A DNA stretch of 12,130 nucleotides, taken from NCBI GenBank assembly GCA_002320245.1, contig DCKD01000097.1, positions 1 through 12,130 on the forward strand, in the 5' to 3' direction. Positions 1-7,254 of this stretch are shown piece after piece (within the stretch, counting starts at the first letter, position 1; every line of letters begins with the position of its first letter). The stretch is from Lachnospiraceae bacterium UBA1683. GTDB taxonomy: Bacteria > Bacillota > Clostridia > Lachnospirales > Lachnospiraceae. A model generated the notes under the pieces. The model was given only the letters and a program-made list of their open reading frames with translations. It was not told where the DNA came from and ran no database searches. A program made the translations under genes and the position numbers.

Positions 1-778
1 GTGCGACACGTTCCGTAGTGAAAAGTTACGGCATAAGAACGCACATGATTTGATATATAAAATTAAATCAGTTCTTAGAGAACTGATATTCCGACAGGTG
101 GAATGAAGGGGTAACGCCCGGAAACGCCTGCTCTGATACTCCGGTATGCGTCTGGAAGTGCAACCTTCCAGTGGTATAACGCCCGGTAAAGTCGGCTGTA
201 TGCACCCGCTGTAGCGATTACGCACGTTACGGCAAACCAAGCCAGAGGTGGCTGTGGGTGATAGGTCGGGAGTCTATAAAATGCTCATGGCGAGGATTCC
301 ATGTTGGACGCATGGATGACGAACAACTGAATGTACGAGTCTATAAAGGGAATCGGGAGAAAAGCCCGATGCTACGTGAAGTAGCGTATGTGTGGTAGAG
401 TAAGTTTCCCAGAGATGAAATACCATGATGTATTACAGGTACATCCAAGCATACAGGCTCATAGGGAGCGCCTAAAAGCATATGCAAAGATAGGAATATC
501 GGAACGTGGAAAGGTCGGAACACATGATAACCCGTTGCAGGGGTGTGTTGTCAAGGAAACAAATCTAATTGAAGAAAGGAATTTGAGGGAACTTGACTTT
601 ATCCGGCTGAGAGCGACGGCACAGTACCGTTGAAACCGTGGATAACACGGTGGAGGGATAGCCGTTAGTCCGTATGTAACTTTAGTACAAGGATTACACA
701 ATCAACAAAGGTTCGAGTATGACTAACAGAGGCAAACTTCATCAATAAATCGGATTGATATTAAGGAGGTAGCCGACT
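1..778 (+). ncRNA. 5' ribozyme region of the group II intron (domains I-III and start of IV)
   Basis: This stretch has no convincing gene. Open frames here lack ribosome binding sites and overlap each other in conflicting frames. It is rich in short complementary arms, such as GGAAG/CTTCC around 152-170 and CGGGAGAAAAGCCCG near 354-369, as expected for the domain I-III fold. Its length, about 780 bases before the protein start, is somewhat long for a bacterial group II intron. I did not delimit domains I, II and III individually or assign exon-binding sites. Confidence 0.7.
763..769 (+). promoter_or_regulatory. Ribosome binding site of the intron reverse transcriptase
   Basis: AAGGAGG is a full Shine-Dalgarno match and lies 9 bases before a TTG codon at 779. 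No ATG in the same frame has a comparable site, so the TTG is taken as the start codon. Confidence 0.8.
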
Positions 779-2637
779 TTGTCAGCAAATGAACAGATAA
801 GAAAAAGGCAGAAACTCCGTAATGCGGAATATTACAGCCTTCAGAAGTCTTTTGACAGGTTGTATGCAGAAAGTCTGGATGGCAGGAAGTTCAAAAAACT
901 GCTGTCCCTCATTCAATCGGATGAGAATATCAAACTTGCGTACAGGAATCTGAAAAAGAACAAGGGAAGTAAGACACCGGGTACGGACGGAATGACAATC
1001 TCTGATATTGAAAAATATCCAGAGGAAAAACTGATTTTCACAGTAAGGAAACGGCTGGAGAATTATATACCGCAGCCAGTAAAACGCAAAGAGATACCTA
1101 AGCCAAATGGCGGAATCCGCCCATTGGGTATACCAACTATCATGGACAGACTGATACAGCAGTGCGTAAAGCAGGTGCTGGAACCAATCTGTGAAGCAAA
1201 GTTCCATGAACGGAGCAATGGATTCAGACCAAACCGGAGTGCGGAAAATGCACTTGCACAATGCTATAAAATGACGCAGCAAATGAATCTGCACTATGTT
1301 GTAGATATTGATGTGAAAGGATTCTTTGATAATGTAAGCCACGGAAAACTATTAAAGCAGATGTGGACGTTGGGAATCCGGGATAAGTCATTGATATGTA
1401 TTGTGAGTAAAATGTTAAAAGGAGAGGTTGCTGGAATCGGCTTTCCAGATAAAGGTACACCGCAGGGGGGATACTTTCTCCATTATTATCCAACATAGTT
1501 CTAAATGAGCTGGACTGGTGGGTAACAAGCCAATGGGAAGGGATGAAAACGCGCAAAGAATTTGCAAAATATATCTGTCCCAATGGGACAGTCACGGACA
1601 ATGGCAGGATAGCATCACTTAGGAAGTTCTCTAATCTAAAAGAATGCTATATCGTGCGTTACGCCGATGATTTTAAGGTGTTTTGCAGAAGTTATGAAGA
1701 TGCCAGACGCATGTTTATCGCTATCAGGAAGTGGTTGAAAGACCGGCTGGATTTGTCTATTTCGGAGGAAAAATCAAAGATAGTGAATCTGCGGAAGAAC
1801 TATTCCGAATTTCTCGGATTTTGGCTGAAAGTCAGGAAGAAAGGGAAAAAGAGGGTAGTCACATCCCATATCAGCCAGAAGGCGAAGGAACGCATCAAAG
1901 TGGAAGTCAAAGAATTGGTAAAGGACTTACAGAATCCAAAGGACATGGAAGAATCCTATCGGAAAATATGCAGGTATAACGCATATATTTTGGGTGTCCA
2001 TAATTACTACCGATATGCAACAAATATACAAGAAGACTTAGATCCAATTGCCTTTAATATCAGAAAGAACCTGGAAATACGATTAAGAACAAGATTGACT
2101 AAATCAACAAAACGAATGGTGCCGCGATACATAGCTGTCCGGTATGGAGACAGCAAGCAGTTACGCTTTGTGGACGGACTGCCGGTAGCACCACTTGGAT
2201 ATGTACAGCATAAAAGTCCAATGTACAAGCCCAAAGCCGTTAATAGTTATACGAAAGAAGGCAGGGCACTGATACACCGTAAGATTCAGACGGTCAGTGC
2301 AGATAAAATAGAATATTTAATGCAGCACCCGATACCCGGAGCCACAATAGAGATGAACGATAACCGCTTATCTTTATATGTAGCCCAGCAAGGGAAATGC
2401 TTTGTCAGCGGTGTTGAATTGAATGTTAAAAACTGTGTCCTACATAGGAAAAAGAATCTTCCGGCTGGAATGAGAGATAAGTATCAAAATCTGGTACTTG
2501 TTACCCCGCAGGTGGAAAATTTAATCTCCTTGGAGGGAGCAGAGCCGGAGACATATAGGAAAGCGGTGGAAAAGCTGAAACTGGATAATAAAGCAGTAGA
2601 GAAGTTGAACAGGTTAAGAAGAATTCAGAAATCGTGA
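779..2637 (+). pseudogene. ltrA: Group II intron reverse transcriptase/maturase, split by a frameshift
   Basis: The protein would splice the intron RNA and copy it into DNA during retrohoming. Two open frames (779-1498 and 1471-2637) join into about 619 residues, normal for this family. The N-terminal part has TPGTDG near residue 65 and the fingers motif with IPKPNGGIRPLGIPT. The second part has the catalytic YADD near residue 295, then the maturase (X) domain. The frames separate exactly within the conserved TPQGG-ILSPLLSN motif at a run of six G (1465-1470). One missing base, or a -1 ribosomal slip on GGGGGGA, restores the motif perfectly. The C-terminal HNH region (residues about 535-590, GKCFVSG then NLVLVTPQVENLI) keeps one cysteine but lacks the paired histidines of active endonucleases, so DNA cleavage is doubtful. 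The start is TTG with a strong ribosome binding site. It could be a dead gene, a programmed frameshift, or a sequencing slip in the G run. Confidence 0.85.
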
Positions 2638-2705
2638 ACAGATAGCAACATCTGTCATTTGTTGAGAATTGTGTACTTATTAGAAAGAGAGACATGCGGA
2701 TGGAA

Positions 2706-2787
2706 AGCCGTGTGATGGGAAACTGTCACGCACGGTTTGGGGCGGGGGAAAACTTGGAGATGATATCAAAGAGTTACCTATCGTTAA
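2706..2787 (+). ncRNA. Group II intron domains V and VI
   Basis: Domain V is 2706-2737. The lower helix pairs AGCCGU (2706-2711) with ACGGUU (2732-2737). The upper helix pairs GUGAUGG (2712-2718) with CUGUCAC (2723-2729) under a GAAA tetraloop (2719-2722). A two-base GC bulge lies at 2730-2731. The catalytic AGC triad is 2706-2708. In domain VI, 2741-2748 (GGCGGGGG) pairs with 2777-2785, leaving A2780 unpaired as the branch-point adenosine. All catalytic RNA features look intact even though the protein gene is frameshifted, so the RNA could still be active with a maturase supplied in trans. Confidence 0.9.
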
Positions 2788-4365
2788 AAGTGTCTACCTC
2801 ACAGGCGACTGTGGGGATGGCACACATATGATGGTGTCGCACTTTATCTACAGGCAATGTTTTTCCACGAATGGCTGCAGGCGAAAGAGGAAAAACGAAA
2901 ACCAACACTGAATAATATCCTGAAACTCGTCAATATGGAGACTAAAAAAGTTCCTGATGAAAGCGGGGAAAATGAAACTACAGAATTACAAATGGAAATG
3001 GACAGGCTTGCAAGCGTGCATGGGGAAGATTATCCTCCGGTGCGTGATTACCGCAAACTGAAAGAAGGCGCATCGGAAACGGTGCGCTCTATTATCATCA
3101 TGGTAAATGCGATGCTGCGTTTGTGTGAGACATCTACATTGAAACGGTTATTTGAGGATGATGACATTGATATTCCAAGCCTCGGACTTGGAGTGGATGG
3201 AAATCCCAAGAAAAAGACTGCGTTATTTCTGGTTTTGCCGGATAATGACCAGTCTTTCAACTTTTTAATTTCCATGTTCTACACGCAGCTCTTCGATGTA
3301 CTGCTCCGGATAGCTGATCATAAATGTCACGGACAATTGCCGATCCATGTCCGCTTGTGGGCAGATGAATTTTATGCAGGACCGAAACCGAATAATACAG
3401 AAGTATTGATGGGAACCATACGAAGCAGAAATATGTCGATTGTTCCGGTTCTGCAGTCGATTTCCCAGATTAAGGCAGTGTTCCCAAATGAAAAGTGGGA
3501 GATCTTCTTGGACAACTATGCAACGGTAGTGTATCTTGGTTCTGGACCGGCGTCTTTTTCCACGCATGAATATATTTCAAAGCTGCTGGGAGAAATGACG
3601 ATTGATACAAGGACGGATGGGGTTACAACCGGAATGCATGGGAATTCCAACCGGAATAATGCGAAAGCTGGACGAGGGCTGATGACACCGGGAGAAGTCA
3701 AAAGGATGAACCGCAAGTACTGTATCATTTTCTTGGAGGGGCAATACCCGATATATGATAGGAAAGCAATCCCATTCAATACGCCACGCTGGAAAGAGTC
3801 AGAACGTCTTGCCGGCAAAGAAGGGTATAAACATCCGGTCAAGGTTGTATATAATGAAAAAACCATGACCTATAAGACATTGCAGCCAAAATCAGACATC
3901 CAGTTCCTTGATAAGTCAGAGTTAGAGTTCTATAAGGAAGCGGAGAAAACAGATCCCCGAATCAAATTGTTTGAGGTAAATGAGGAGGATTTCTTATATC
4001 TTAATTTTGATAAACCCCCGAGATTAACGGAAGAAGAAATTATAGAACTGGCGCAGAAAGTAAAAGCAGGGGCAGAGGGCTCTCAAGAAAACGTACCGAA
4101 ATCCGGTACAAATGGTAGGAAAGGAAATGAATCGGCAAAGGAGGTGTTGCAGAAACAAGAGTGGGATTTGTCTGGCACGTTAAATGAATGCATCCTGCGC
4201 TATGCAGATAAGCTTTCAGAACCACAGTTGAATGAAATATTGCTGGGAATGGAAACGGGATTGAGTGAGAAACAGGTGAAATCATACTTTACGCTGCCGG
4301 TAGAGAAAATGAGCCAATATCGCAGGGCATACCAATTTTCACAAAAACACAAAGGATATGATTAG
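2788..4365 (+). CDS. virD4: VirD4/TraG-type conjugative coupling protein, 3' exon
   Basis: Type IV coupling proteins are membrane-linked ATPases that deliver the relaxase-DNA complex to the conjugation channel. Only the part after the intron is present. The first internal ATG is 2857, but the frame is open from 2788, and the reading DGVALYLQ just before that ATG fits the family. Counting from the ATG, the Walker B motif (VRLWADEF) ends near residue 172, followed by the conserved arginine/glutamine segment with VLQS near residue 200. The Walker A motif must lie in the 5' exon outside the window. The last 60 or so residues, beginning WDLSGTL, form a separate acidic helical tail joined by a charged linker. 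That tail and the segment before it recur at 7255-7656. Residues just after the splice junction (2788-2829) are not confidently matched to the family. Confidence 0.85.
   Translation, partial: KCLPHRRLWGWHTYDGVALYLQAMFFHEWLQAKEEKRKPTLNNILKLVNMETKKVPDESGENETTELQMEMDRLASVHGEDYPPVRDYRKLKEGASETVRSIIIMVNAMLRLCETSTLKRLFEDDDIDIPSLGLGVDGNPKKKTALFLVLPDNDQSFNFLISMFYTQLFDVLLRIADHKCHGQLPIHVRLWADEFYAGPKPNNTEVLMGTIRSRNMSIVPVLQSISQIKAVFPNEKWEIFLDNYATVVYLGSGPASFSTHEYISKLLGEMTIDTRTDGVTTGMHGNSNRNNAKAGRGLMTPGEVKRMNRKYCIIFLEGQYPIYDRKAIPFNTPRWKESERLAGKEGYKHPVKVVYNEKTMTYKTLQPKSDIQFLDKSELEFYKEAEKTDPRIKLFEVNEEDFLYLNFDKPPRLTEEEIIELAQKVKAGAEGSQENVPKSGTNGRKGNESAKEVLQKQEWDLSGTLNECILRYADKLSEPQLNEILLGMETGLSEKQVKSYFTLPVEKMSQYRRAYQFSQKHKGYD
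3996..4338 (+). repeat. Coupling-protein 3' end, copy 1 of a direct repeat
   Basis: Bases 3996-4101 match 7255-7360 with 3 differences in 106 and no gaps. Bases 4162-4338 align with 7480-7656 (both 177 bases, no gap) but much more loosely at the DNA level, although the encoded tail is clearly the same. The linkers between these blocks differ in length and sequence. Confidence 0.85.
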
Positions 4366-4842
4366 TGGTTGTGAAAATGCTTTTGTGTCATGTAAATTGA
4401 TATAAAAAATTTCCTGCATATTCTGATAAAAACATTTGAATGGGTGTTCTTATTGGAAGATAATAATGAAATTTTAGTTGGAGCTAAAGACACTGGAGAA
4501 GTAAATTGCATATGGGAGTCTTGGGATTATGATATGAAGTTTGATGATATTGATTATGAGAGATGTAAGGATGTTGGAAATAAAAGTAAGAAATGATGAA
4601 TTATCTAATAATTACAACTGTTCAGAAAGATAGTTTGGCGGTTATTAAAAAACCATAAAGAGGATGAGAGGATAGAACAGAGTTCCGACTGCTCAGAACC
4701 CTGTCCCATGCAATTAGATACATATTTTATATCAGCTTTATCTGTTCGCACGGACTTTAAAACAGTCTCACATCAGTTTTAACCCGCTAATATGGCAGCC
4801 TTAAATCAATATTTGGTTCAGATATATTCAACCAACCTTTAT
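4366..4842. other. Gene-poor stretch with a probable gene remnant (4453-4596)
   Basis: A plus-strand frame open from about 4396 and possibly starting at TTG 4453 encodes an acidic peptide ending WESWDYDMKFDDIDYERC and a lysine-rich tail, with a stop at 4594-4596. It has no ribosome binding site and looks like the end of a lost gene. I do not recognise it. An ATG at 4593 overlaps its stop and opens a 21-residue frame without further support. The rest (about 4660-4842) lies 3' of the minus-strand lectin gene and shows no clear terminator or gene. Confidence 0.35.
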
Positions 4843-5367
4843 TTATTGTCGCTCTATAGTGAATATCTGATTTCTTGAACCATTCGCCTTTCTAAGGCAT
4901 AAGTTACCATTTTCAACAGTTAATACCCGTCTGTCTGTATTATTGCCAAAAGCTACGGAATGGATATTATAACCACTGGCTGTTTTTCCAAACTTAAACC
5001 GCTGGCAGGTATATTGATAGTAGTTTGGGTCACCATAATTCTTACTTCCAGGTATCAGATTTACCAAAGAAGCATTGGCGTCCTTGCCGGAGAAGCACAA
5101 TGCTTGGTCTCCATAGGTAATCGAAAACCACATGACAGTTGGCGACGGCTCGGTATCTTGAACATTGAAGACCGTGCCGCCTCCACCTAAGAATATTTCT
5201 TCACCGGACGCAGTTAAGTAATTTCCGGTTCCTACACATTTGATCTTATATGAACCGTTACTTGGCTCACCAGCAGCAAATACGTTTGCTGGATAGCCCA
5301 CACCCAATAATACTGCGCATACTAATAGAGCGATGCAAGATTTCATTAACTTTTTTGTTTTAAACAT
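4843..5367 (-). CDS. Secreted ricin-B-lectin-like (beta-trefoil) small protein
   Basis: The start at 5367 is chosen because AAGGAGGG sits 5 bases upstream. The 174-residue product opens with a classic signal peptide: a basic MFKTKKLMK, a hydrophobic stretch CIALLVCAVLLGVGY, then a likely cleavage site after VFAAG around residue 30-33. The mature part of about 140 residues has the look of one ricin-type beta-trefoil unit: a YKIKCVGTGNYL opening, a QRFKF segment, a LTVENGNLCLRK strand pair and a terminal NQIFTI, resembling the W/F-containing QxW-type ends. It therefore probably binds carbohydrate outside the cell, but no enzyme domain is attached and the family call is by eye. Its own strong promoter lies at 5526-5554, on the opposite strand to its neighbours. 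It may be cargo of the mobile element. It could instead be an unrelated secreted beta protein. Confidence 0.65.
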   Translation of the reverse strand: MFKTKKLMKSCIALLVCAVLLGVGYPANVFAAGEPSNGSYKIKCVGTGNYLTASGEEIFLGGGGTVFNVQDTEPSPTVMWFSITYGDQALCFSGKDANASLVNLIPGSKNYGDPNYYQYTCQRFKFGKTASGYNIHSVAFGNNTDRRVLTVENGNLCLRKANGSRNQIFTIERQ

Positions 5368-5419
5368 ATGTTTCCCTCCTTTTTCTACATAAAAAACAAA
5401 ATGCGATACTGATGGAGAC

Positions 5420-5441
5420 ATATCTGTCCTCAAACAGATAT
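5420..5441 (-). promoter_or_regulatory. Hairpin in the leader of the lectin gene
   Basis: ATATCTGT (5420-5427) and ACAGATAT (5434-5441) form a perfect 8-base stem around a 6-base loop. It lies inside the roughly 150-base leader predicted between the promoter at 5526-5554 and the start at 5367. No T run follows, so it is not an ordinary terminator. Confidence 0.4.
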
Positions 5442-5525
5442 TACTTGCTGCACCCTCTGGGCATTTTTAGTGGTCGAACAACTTGCATGATTAAAACAAA
5501 TTGTCTGAATATTCCGTATACGTTA

Positions 5526-5554
5526 ATATTAGGACATTTATATTCATATGTCAA
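5526..5554 (-). promoter_or_regulatory. Sigma-A promoter for the secreted lectin-like gene
   Basis: On the minus strand, TTGACA (5554-5549) is followed after exactly 17 bases by TAATAT (5531-5526), a near-consensus promoter. Transcription would start near 5519, giving a leader of about 150 bases before the start codon. Confidence 0.65.
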
Positions 5555-5584
5555 TATTTTAACAAAAAAATATTTATTTTTTCG

Positions 5585-6283
5585 GGAAAGATCAGATTCA
5601 CTGCTGCCGGGAGTAAGTCCCAACAAGGAAGCATTGAAATGCGTCTATATCAACAGTGACGGCGGAAGCTGGATCCGGGCTGTCACCAACTATGTAGGTA
5701 AGAGTAAACTTGTGGCAGACCGGTTTCACCTGATGAAATATATCAACCGAGTTGCACGGTATACATTAGATGAGGAACCCATTACAAAGGGACGGTTTTA
5801 TAAATATATTTACAAGAACAAGCTTCTGGCGGCAAAGAAGCTTCTGACACGGATTAAAAACCATTGCGAAGGAAGTGAGCGTGCAGTAGAAGACTGTCGT
5901 ACTTATCTGGCAGGGAACTGGGAGTATATTCAAAGGGCGTTCCATGATAAGCATGTGTTAGGGTGCAGCGCAGAAGGGCATGTGAGCAGTGTTTTTTCAG
6001 AGAGGATGAGCTCACGACCGATGGGATGGAGTGAGACGGGCTCAGACCGGATGTGCAGGCTGAGATGTTTTATATATCCGCTGCGACCATTCAATCAACC
6101 CATCTGTCCCGGTTGACACAGCGCTCGCCATCTCCAGTTCTCTACGGTAATTTACCAAGTCGATTACTTTTTCCCTTCCATAGTTCCGGCCAGCGGTATG
6201 CGGAGGCTCTGCATGGAACCCTATCAGGGACGTCCACAGTACGGAAGATCTTTGCCATCCGGGAACAGATTGGGAATATATAA
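5585..6283 (+). pseudogene. ISLre2-family transposase remnant, 5'-truncated and internally inverted
   Basis: The frame after about 5585 encodes signature pieces of ISLre2 (UPF0236-type) DDE transposases: VYINSDGGSWI with a catalytic Asp, then VADRFHLMKYI with the second Asp. Next comes GCSAEGHVSSVFSERMSSRP and MGWSETGSDRM, which carries the Glu region. The N-terminal half of the usual transposase is missing, and the apparent start at 5412 overlaps the lectin leader and is not real. After LRCFI (6074) the reading breaks. It resumes only at QRYAEALHGTL in another frame (from about 6191), running to a normal C-terminus REQIGNI and stop at 6281-6283. The missing middle is present between them, but on the opposite strand. 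The element cannot make active transposase. Confidence 0.8.
6078..6188 (-). other. 111-bp in-place inversion inside the ISLre2 transposase
   Basis: Read on the minus strand, this segment encodes 37 codons without a stop, beginning RNYGREKVIDLVNYRREL and ending GTDGLIEWSQR. That is the stretch expected between LRCFI and YAEALHG in the plus-strand gene. Flipping 6078-6188 back gives one continuous reading LRCFI-RNYGREK through EWSQR-YAEALHG. The edges carry a 6-base inverted repeat: CCGCTG at 6078-6083 and CAGCGG at 6191-6196. Confidence 0.75.
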
Positions 6284-6397
6284 AAAGAAAAGTCAGTTGT
6301 ATGATTGAGAAAACAAGTCCGAAGTTATATCTCCTTAGGAGCAGTCTTTTTTATGTTAACTGACAATTCGTTTACTTCATCGCAAACTAAATGCAAT

Positions 6398-6426
6398 TTG
6401 AAAATAGAATAATATGGTATTATAAT
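6398..6426 (+). promoter_or_regulatory. Sigma-A promoter for the CXXC-CXXC membrane protein
   Basis: TTGAAA (6398-6403), a 17-base spacer and TATAAT (6421-6426) form a good promoter. The ribosome binding site AAGGAGGG (6446-6453) follows, 6 bases before the ATG at 6460. Confidence 0.7.
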
Positions 6427-6459
6427 AGTATTGAGACCTAAATATAAGGAGGGAGTATT

Positions 6460-6813
6460 ATGAAAAGTTGTATTGAATGTAATCATGAGTTCACATTTAA
6501 GGAGAGATTAAAAAGTTTATTAAGTTTTAAGGGATATTTAAAGTGTCAACAATGTAACTCTGTTTATAAACCAGAACCCAATATATATAGAGGAATATAT
6601 TGTGGATTAGTTGTTTTTATATCTATTAGTGGATTTCATTATATCCCCTTGAGAAATTTCACATTAAAATTTATATTGGATATTTTTATTTTAGTTTTTC
6701 TTTTATCTTTGTTTTATATTTTACCTCATAGGTGGCATAAATATACAAAGATTGTATCAAATACAGAAAGAAAGTGTTGTATGGAAAGCCAAAAGCAGAT
6801 GTACGAGAGATAA
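6460..6813 (+). CDS. Small CXXC-CXXC membrane protein with altered C-terminus
   Basis: The product of 117 residues starts with CIEC (residues 4-7) and has CQQC (29-32) after 21 residues. This is the likely metal-binding pair of the CXXC-20-CXXC (TIGR04104-type) family of small Gram-positive membrane proteins. Two hydrophobic helices follow, at about 45-62 and 67-86. Function of that family is not established. The start is well supported by promoter and ribosome binding site. The last 20 or so residues, after about PHRWHKYTK, come from reading out of frame into the tnpA remnant that begins near 6756. The natural C-terminus has therefore been replaced by foreign sequence. The very AT-rich composition differs from the conjugation genes and suggests a separate origin. 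Confidence 0.65.
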   Translation: MKSCIECNHEFTFKERLKSLLSFKGYLKCQQCNSVYKPEPNIYRGIYCGLVVFISISGFHYIPLRNFTLKFILDIFILVFLLSLFYILPHRWHKYTKIVSNTERKCCMESQKQMYER

Positions 6814-7167
6814 TTTCTACATTATGTAGGTATAAAGATGTGGAGATTATAGATGGTGCAGTATGCGAGGATCATATTCATTTAAGTGTAGCAATTCCGC
6901 CTAAGTATAGTATTTCAAAATTTATGGGGTACTTAAAAGGCAAGAGTACGCTGATGATATATGATAGACATCCAGAATTGCAGAGTAAATGGGATAAAGC
7001 GTTCTGGACCAGAGGATATTATGTTTCAACAATTGGTAATATGAACAGAAGAGGCAATAAAGAAATATATAAGAGAGCAGGCAGAAGAGTCGAGGAAAGA
7101 AGATTCAAGAAGTACCGCTTTGCAGCGGATCAGTAACAATGCTCGCGATACACGCACTTTTGGGTGA
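6756..7167 (+). pseudogene. tnpA: IS200-type tnpA (Y1 single-strand transposase) remnant
   Basis: TnpA of IS200/IS605 elements is a small HUH nuclease that moves single-stranded DNA using one tyrosine. The remnant begins at KYRKKVLYGK, so about the first 15-25 residues are missing. It keeps DHIHL, which is the HUH motif, and SKFMGYLKGKS. It also keeps the region with catalytic Tyr in RGYYVSTIGN. Just after that, one extra base near 7046 shifts the frame. In the shifted frame the expected ending continues as EEAIKKYIREQAEESRKED to a stop at 7165-7167, whereas the unshifted frame ends at 7136 with a basic artefact. The copy is thus truncated and frameshifted. Its right-end hairpin survives at 7201-7221. 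Confidence 0.8.
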
Positions 7168-7200
7168 GCATGTAACCGGCCCTTACGAGGATCAATCCAA

Positions 7201-7221
7201 ACCACCACTTGAAGTGGTGGT
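7201..7221 (+). repeat. IS200/IS605 right-end hairpin
   Basis: ACCACCACT and AGTGGTGGT form a perfect 9-base stem with a 3-base loop, 33 bases after the tnpA stop. Such subterminal hairpins are the sites recognised by TnpA. Confidence 0.75.
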
Positions 7222-7236
7222 AATGACTTAGCAAAG

Positions 7237-7252
7237 ACGCATAGAAATGCGT
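7237..7252 (+). repeat. Small hairpin at the IS200 remnant / coupling-protein junction
   Basis: ACGCAT, loop AGAA, ATGCGT. It ends 2 bases before sequence homologous to the coupling protein resumes at 7255, so it probably belongs to the IS right end or marks the junction. Confidence 0.4.
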
Positions 7253-7254
7253 TG

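Larger units (their letters stand above)
1..2787 (+). mobile_element. Group II intron (retroelement) inserted in a conjugative coupling-protein gene
   Basis: The first bases, GTGCGAC, match the conserved GUGYG 5' end of group II introns. A long structured non-coding stretch follows, then a reverse transcriptase/maturase gene, then a recognisable domain V and domain VI, in the usual order. The 3' end is inferred from domain VI: the bulged branch A is 2780, which puts the splice site about 7 bases later, near 2787/2788. In the frame of the downstream coupling protein a TAA occupies 2785-2787 and the frame is open from 2788, which fits that junction. The usual terminal AY dinucleotide is not evident, so the exact 3' boundary may be off by a few bases. 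The 5' exon and its intron-binding sites lie outside the window, so target pairing cannot be checked. Splicing from the host mRNA would be needed to make full-length coupling protein. Subclass is not assigned. Confidence 0.88.

Noticed and set aside
388..701. Overlapping open frames on both strands in the intron 5' region
   Set aside because: They lie in the structured ribozyme part, have no ribosome binding sites and contradict each other in frame and strand.
6292..6364. GTCAGTT and AACTGAC inverted repeat downstream of the ISLre2 remnant, possible element end
   Set aside because: Seven bases is short, and there is no partner at the left side of the remnant to confirm it as a terminal repeat.
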